A stretch of 64,000 bases of DNA from Bacteroidota bacterium (GTDB taxonomy: Bacteria > Bacteroidota > JABWAT01): assembly GCA_013360915.1 (NCBI GenBank), contig JABWAT010000001.1:379259-443258 (forward strand), given 5' to 3'. Shown here piece after piece: positions 63,321-64,000 of the stretch. The notes below the pieces were generated by a model, which saw nothing but the letters and a program-made list of their open reading frames with translations, had not been told where the DNA came from and made no database searches. The position numbers and the translations under genes are program-made. Each line of letters opens with the position of its first letter. Positions within the stretch are counted from its first letter, which is position 1.

Positions 63321-64000
63321 TCAGTAGTTGAATTGAAGTCTGAAGTTAAATAAAAGGTCGTTATCAACCCCTTCATTCAGAACCATGCTGAGGTCAGACA
63401 TGGCAATCAGGTTCGGAAGTATGTTGTACTGGGCAGAACCGCCAAAAATGTATTGGTTAATGTCACTGAAGGTCATATTCGCCCTTGCTCCCACTCTGAC
63501 ATTATTATTGAAGAAGCTCTTAAAGGCACTGGCTTCGATAATATTGAAGGTGATTTCCCTTTCGTCTTCCGAAGCAAAGGTGGCAGATTGACCAGGATTG
63601 ATCGTTCCGGCCTGTGCAGAATCTGACAACACGGTTTCTATGTTTGTGGAGGACGCAAAGTTGTAACTGACGTTCAGTGAAATATCATCGCCAATGTTGG
63701 TTCCATAGTTTGTGATGATTGAGTTACTGTTTTGCTGGTAACTTCCCAGACCATAGCGGTACAAATAAATGGCTTTATCCCGATTGTCCACTTTATCGGT
63801 GAAGGAATAGGATAATCCAAGGGTGTGGAAGGCATTCGCCAGGCTAAAACTGTAGTTTGATCCAATGATATAGGTACTTGAGGTGAAATCGGTCGATGCA
63901 GTGGCAAAGTCAGGAAGTTCGTTTTTGTTTGCTGCATTGATGTAGTCAAATGAAAGAGACGGATATTTGGCACCCGGGAAAAAGGCAAATCCGGCCCGAA
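63321..64000 (-). CDS. Probable outer membrane beta-barrel protein (5' part outside the window)
   Basis: The frame is open from the window edge to TGA at 63321, giving the last 226 residues or so. The sequence alternates hydrophobic and polar residues in beta-strand fashion (SLSFDYINA, YIIGSNYSFSLANAFHTLGLSYSF, DISLNVSYNF, VRVGARANMTFSDI) and ends FNFRLQFNY with aromatic C-terminal Tyr, as in outer membrane barrels that use the BAM complex. Family not recognised. The true start lies beyond 64000; an apparent internal start at 63791 is only an in-frame GTG. Confidence 0.65.
   Translation of the reverse strand, partial: RAGFAFFPGAKYPSLSFDYINAANKNELPDFATASTDFTSSTYIIGSNYSFSLANAFHTLGLSYSFTDKVDNRDKAIYLYRYGLGSYQQNSNSIITNYGTNIGDDISLNVSYNFASSTNIETVLSDSAQAGTINPGQSATFASEDEREITFNIIEASAFKSFFNNNVRVGARANMTFSDINQYIFGGSAQYNILPNLIAMSDLSMVLNEGVDNDLLFNFRLQFNY

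Overview
The window is a bacterial chromosome segment of about 50% G+C, almost completely coding, with long runs of same-strand genes (mostly minus). It looks like a Gram-negative member of the wider Fibrobacterota-Chlorobi-Bacteroidota (FCB) assemblage. Evidence: a PorV/PorQ-family protein, an S46 dipeptidyl-peptidase, BamD, LolA, TonB/ExbD proteins, YCF48-like surface repeats, an archaeal-type ProRS, and promoter-like sites of the form TTGnnA-N16/17-TAnnTTnn that resemble the Bacteroidota -33/-7 pattern. Unlike typical Bacteroidota, most genes have clear Shine-Dalgarno sites (AAGGAG, GGAGG). I therefore favour a side branch such as Ignavibacteria, Kapabacteria or Calditrichota over Bacteroidia. 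This placement is inference; no rRNA is present.

Layout. 49-3416: proS, a cNMP-binding protein, a DUF2400 protein and tRNA-Pro(CGG). 3423-19389 (all minus): two energised envelope modules around aspS. Module A (19389 to 8177) encodes two exported TPR proteins (819 and 1780 aa), a small exported protein, a TolQ/ExbB, two TolR/ExbD and an AgmX/PglI-type TonB-like protein. Module B (6105 to 3423) encodes a second TolQ/ExbB, two more ExbD and a TonB-domain protein. 19562-27470: trxB, trxA, dnaE, tRNA-Arg(CCT), nadD, bamD, a small membrane protein and a glutamate dehydrogenase; a second glutamate dehydrogenase follows at 27664-28920. 29225-31961: aldo/keto reductase, SDR and fbp. 32117-36590: an ABC exporter pair with rnz between the two half-transporter genes. 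36599-40722: a TPR protein and a lipoprotein with about 19 YCF48-like repeats, divergent from rqcH (40820-42328, plus). 42332-46157: BY-kinase, hexapeptide acetyltransferase and a flippase-like protein. 46158-50452: lolA, ftsK, comB. 50462-53430: gcvT and a split transketolase. 53606-60460: S46 peptidase, mutS (plus), two small membrane proteins and a PorV-like protein (plus). 60489-63251: a CHASE2 adenylate cyclase. 63321-64000: the 3' part of a probable beta-barrel gene.

How it fits together. Housekeeping genes (translation, replication, redox, central carbon and nitrogen metabolism) are interspersed with envelope genes: BAM and Lol factors, polysaccharide synthesis and two ion-driven Tol/Exb-like motors. 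The best candidate for an undescribed system is the 3.4-19.4 kb block. Its composition (one TolQ plus two TolR per motor, an AgmX/PglI-domain linker and giant periplasmic TPR proteins) recalls the Myxococcus Agl/Glt trans-envelope machinery. Here it is in a different lineage, and one of the paired TolR proteins carries Asn in place of the proton-carrying Asp.
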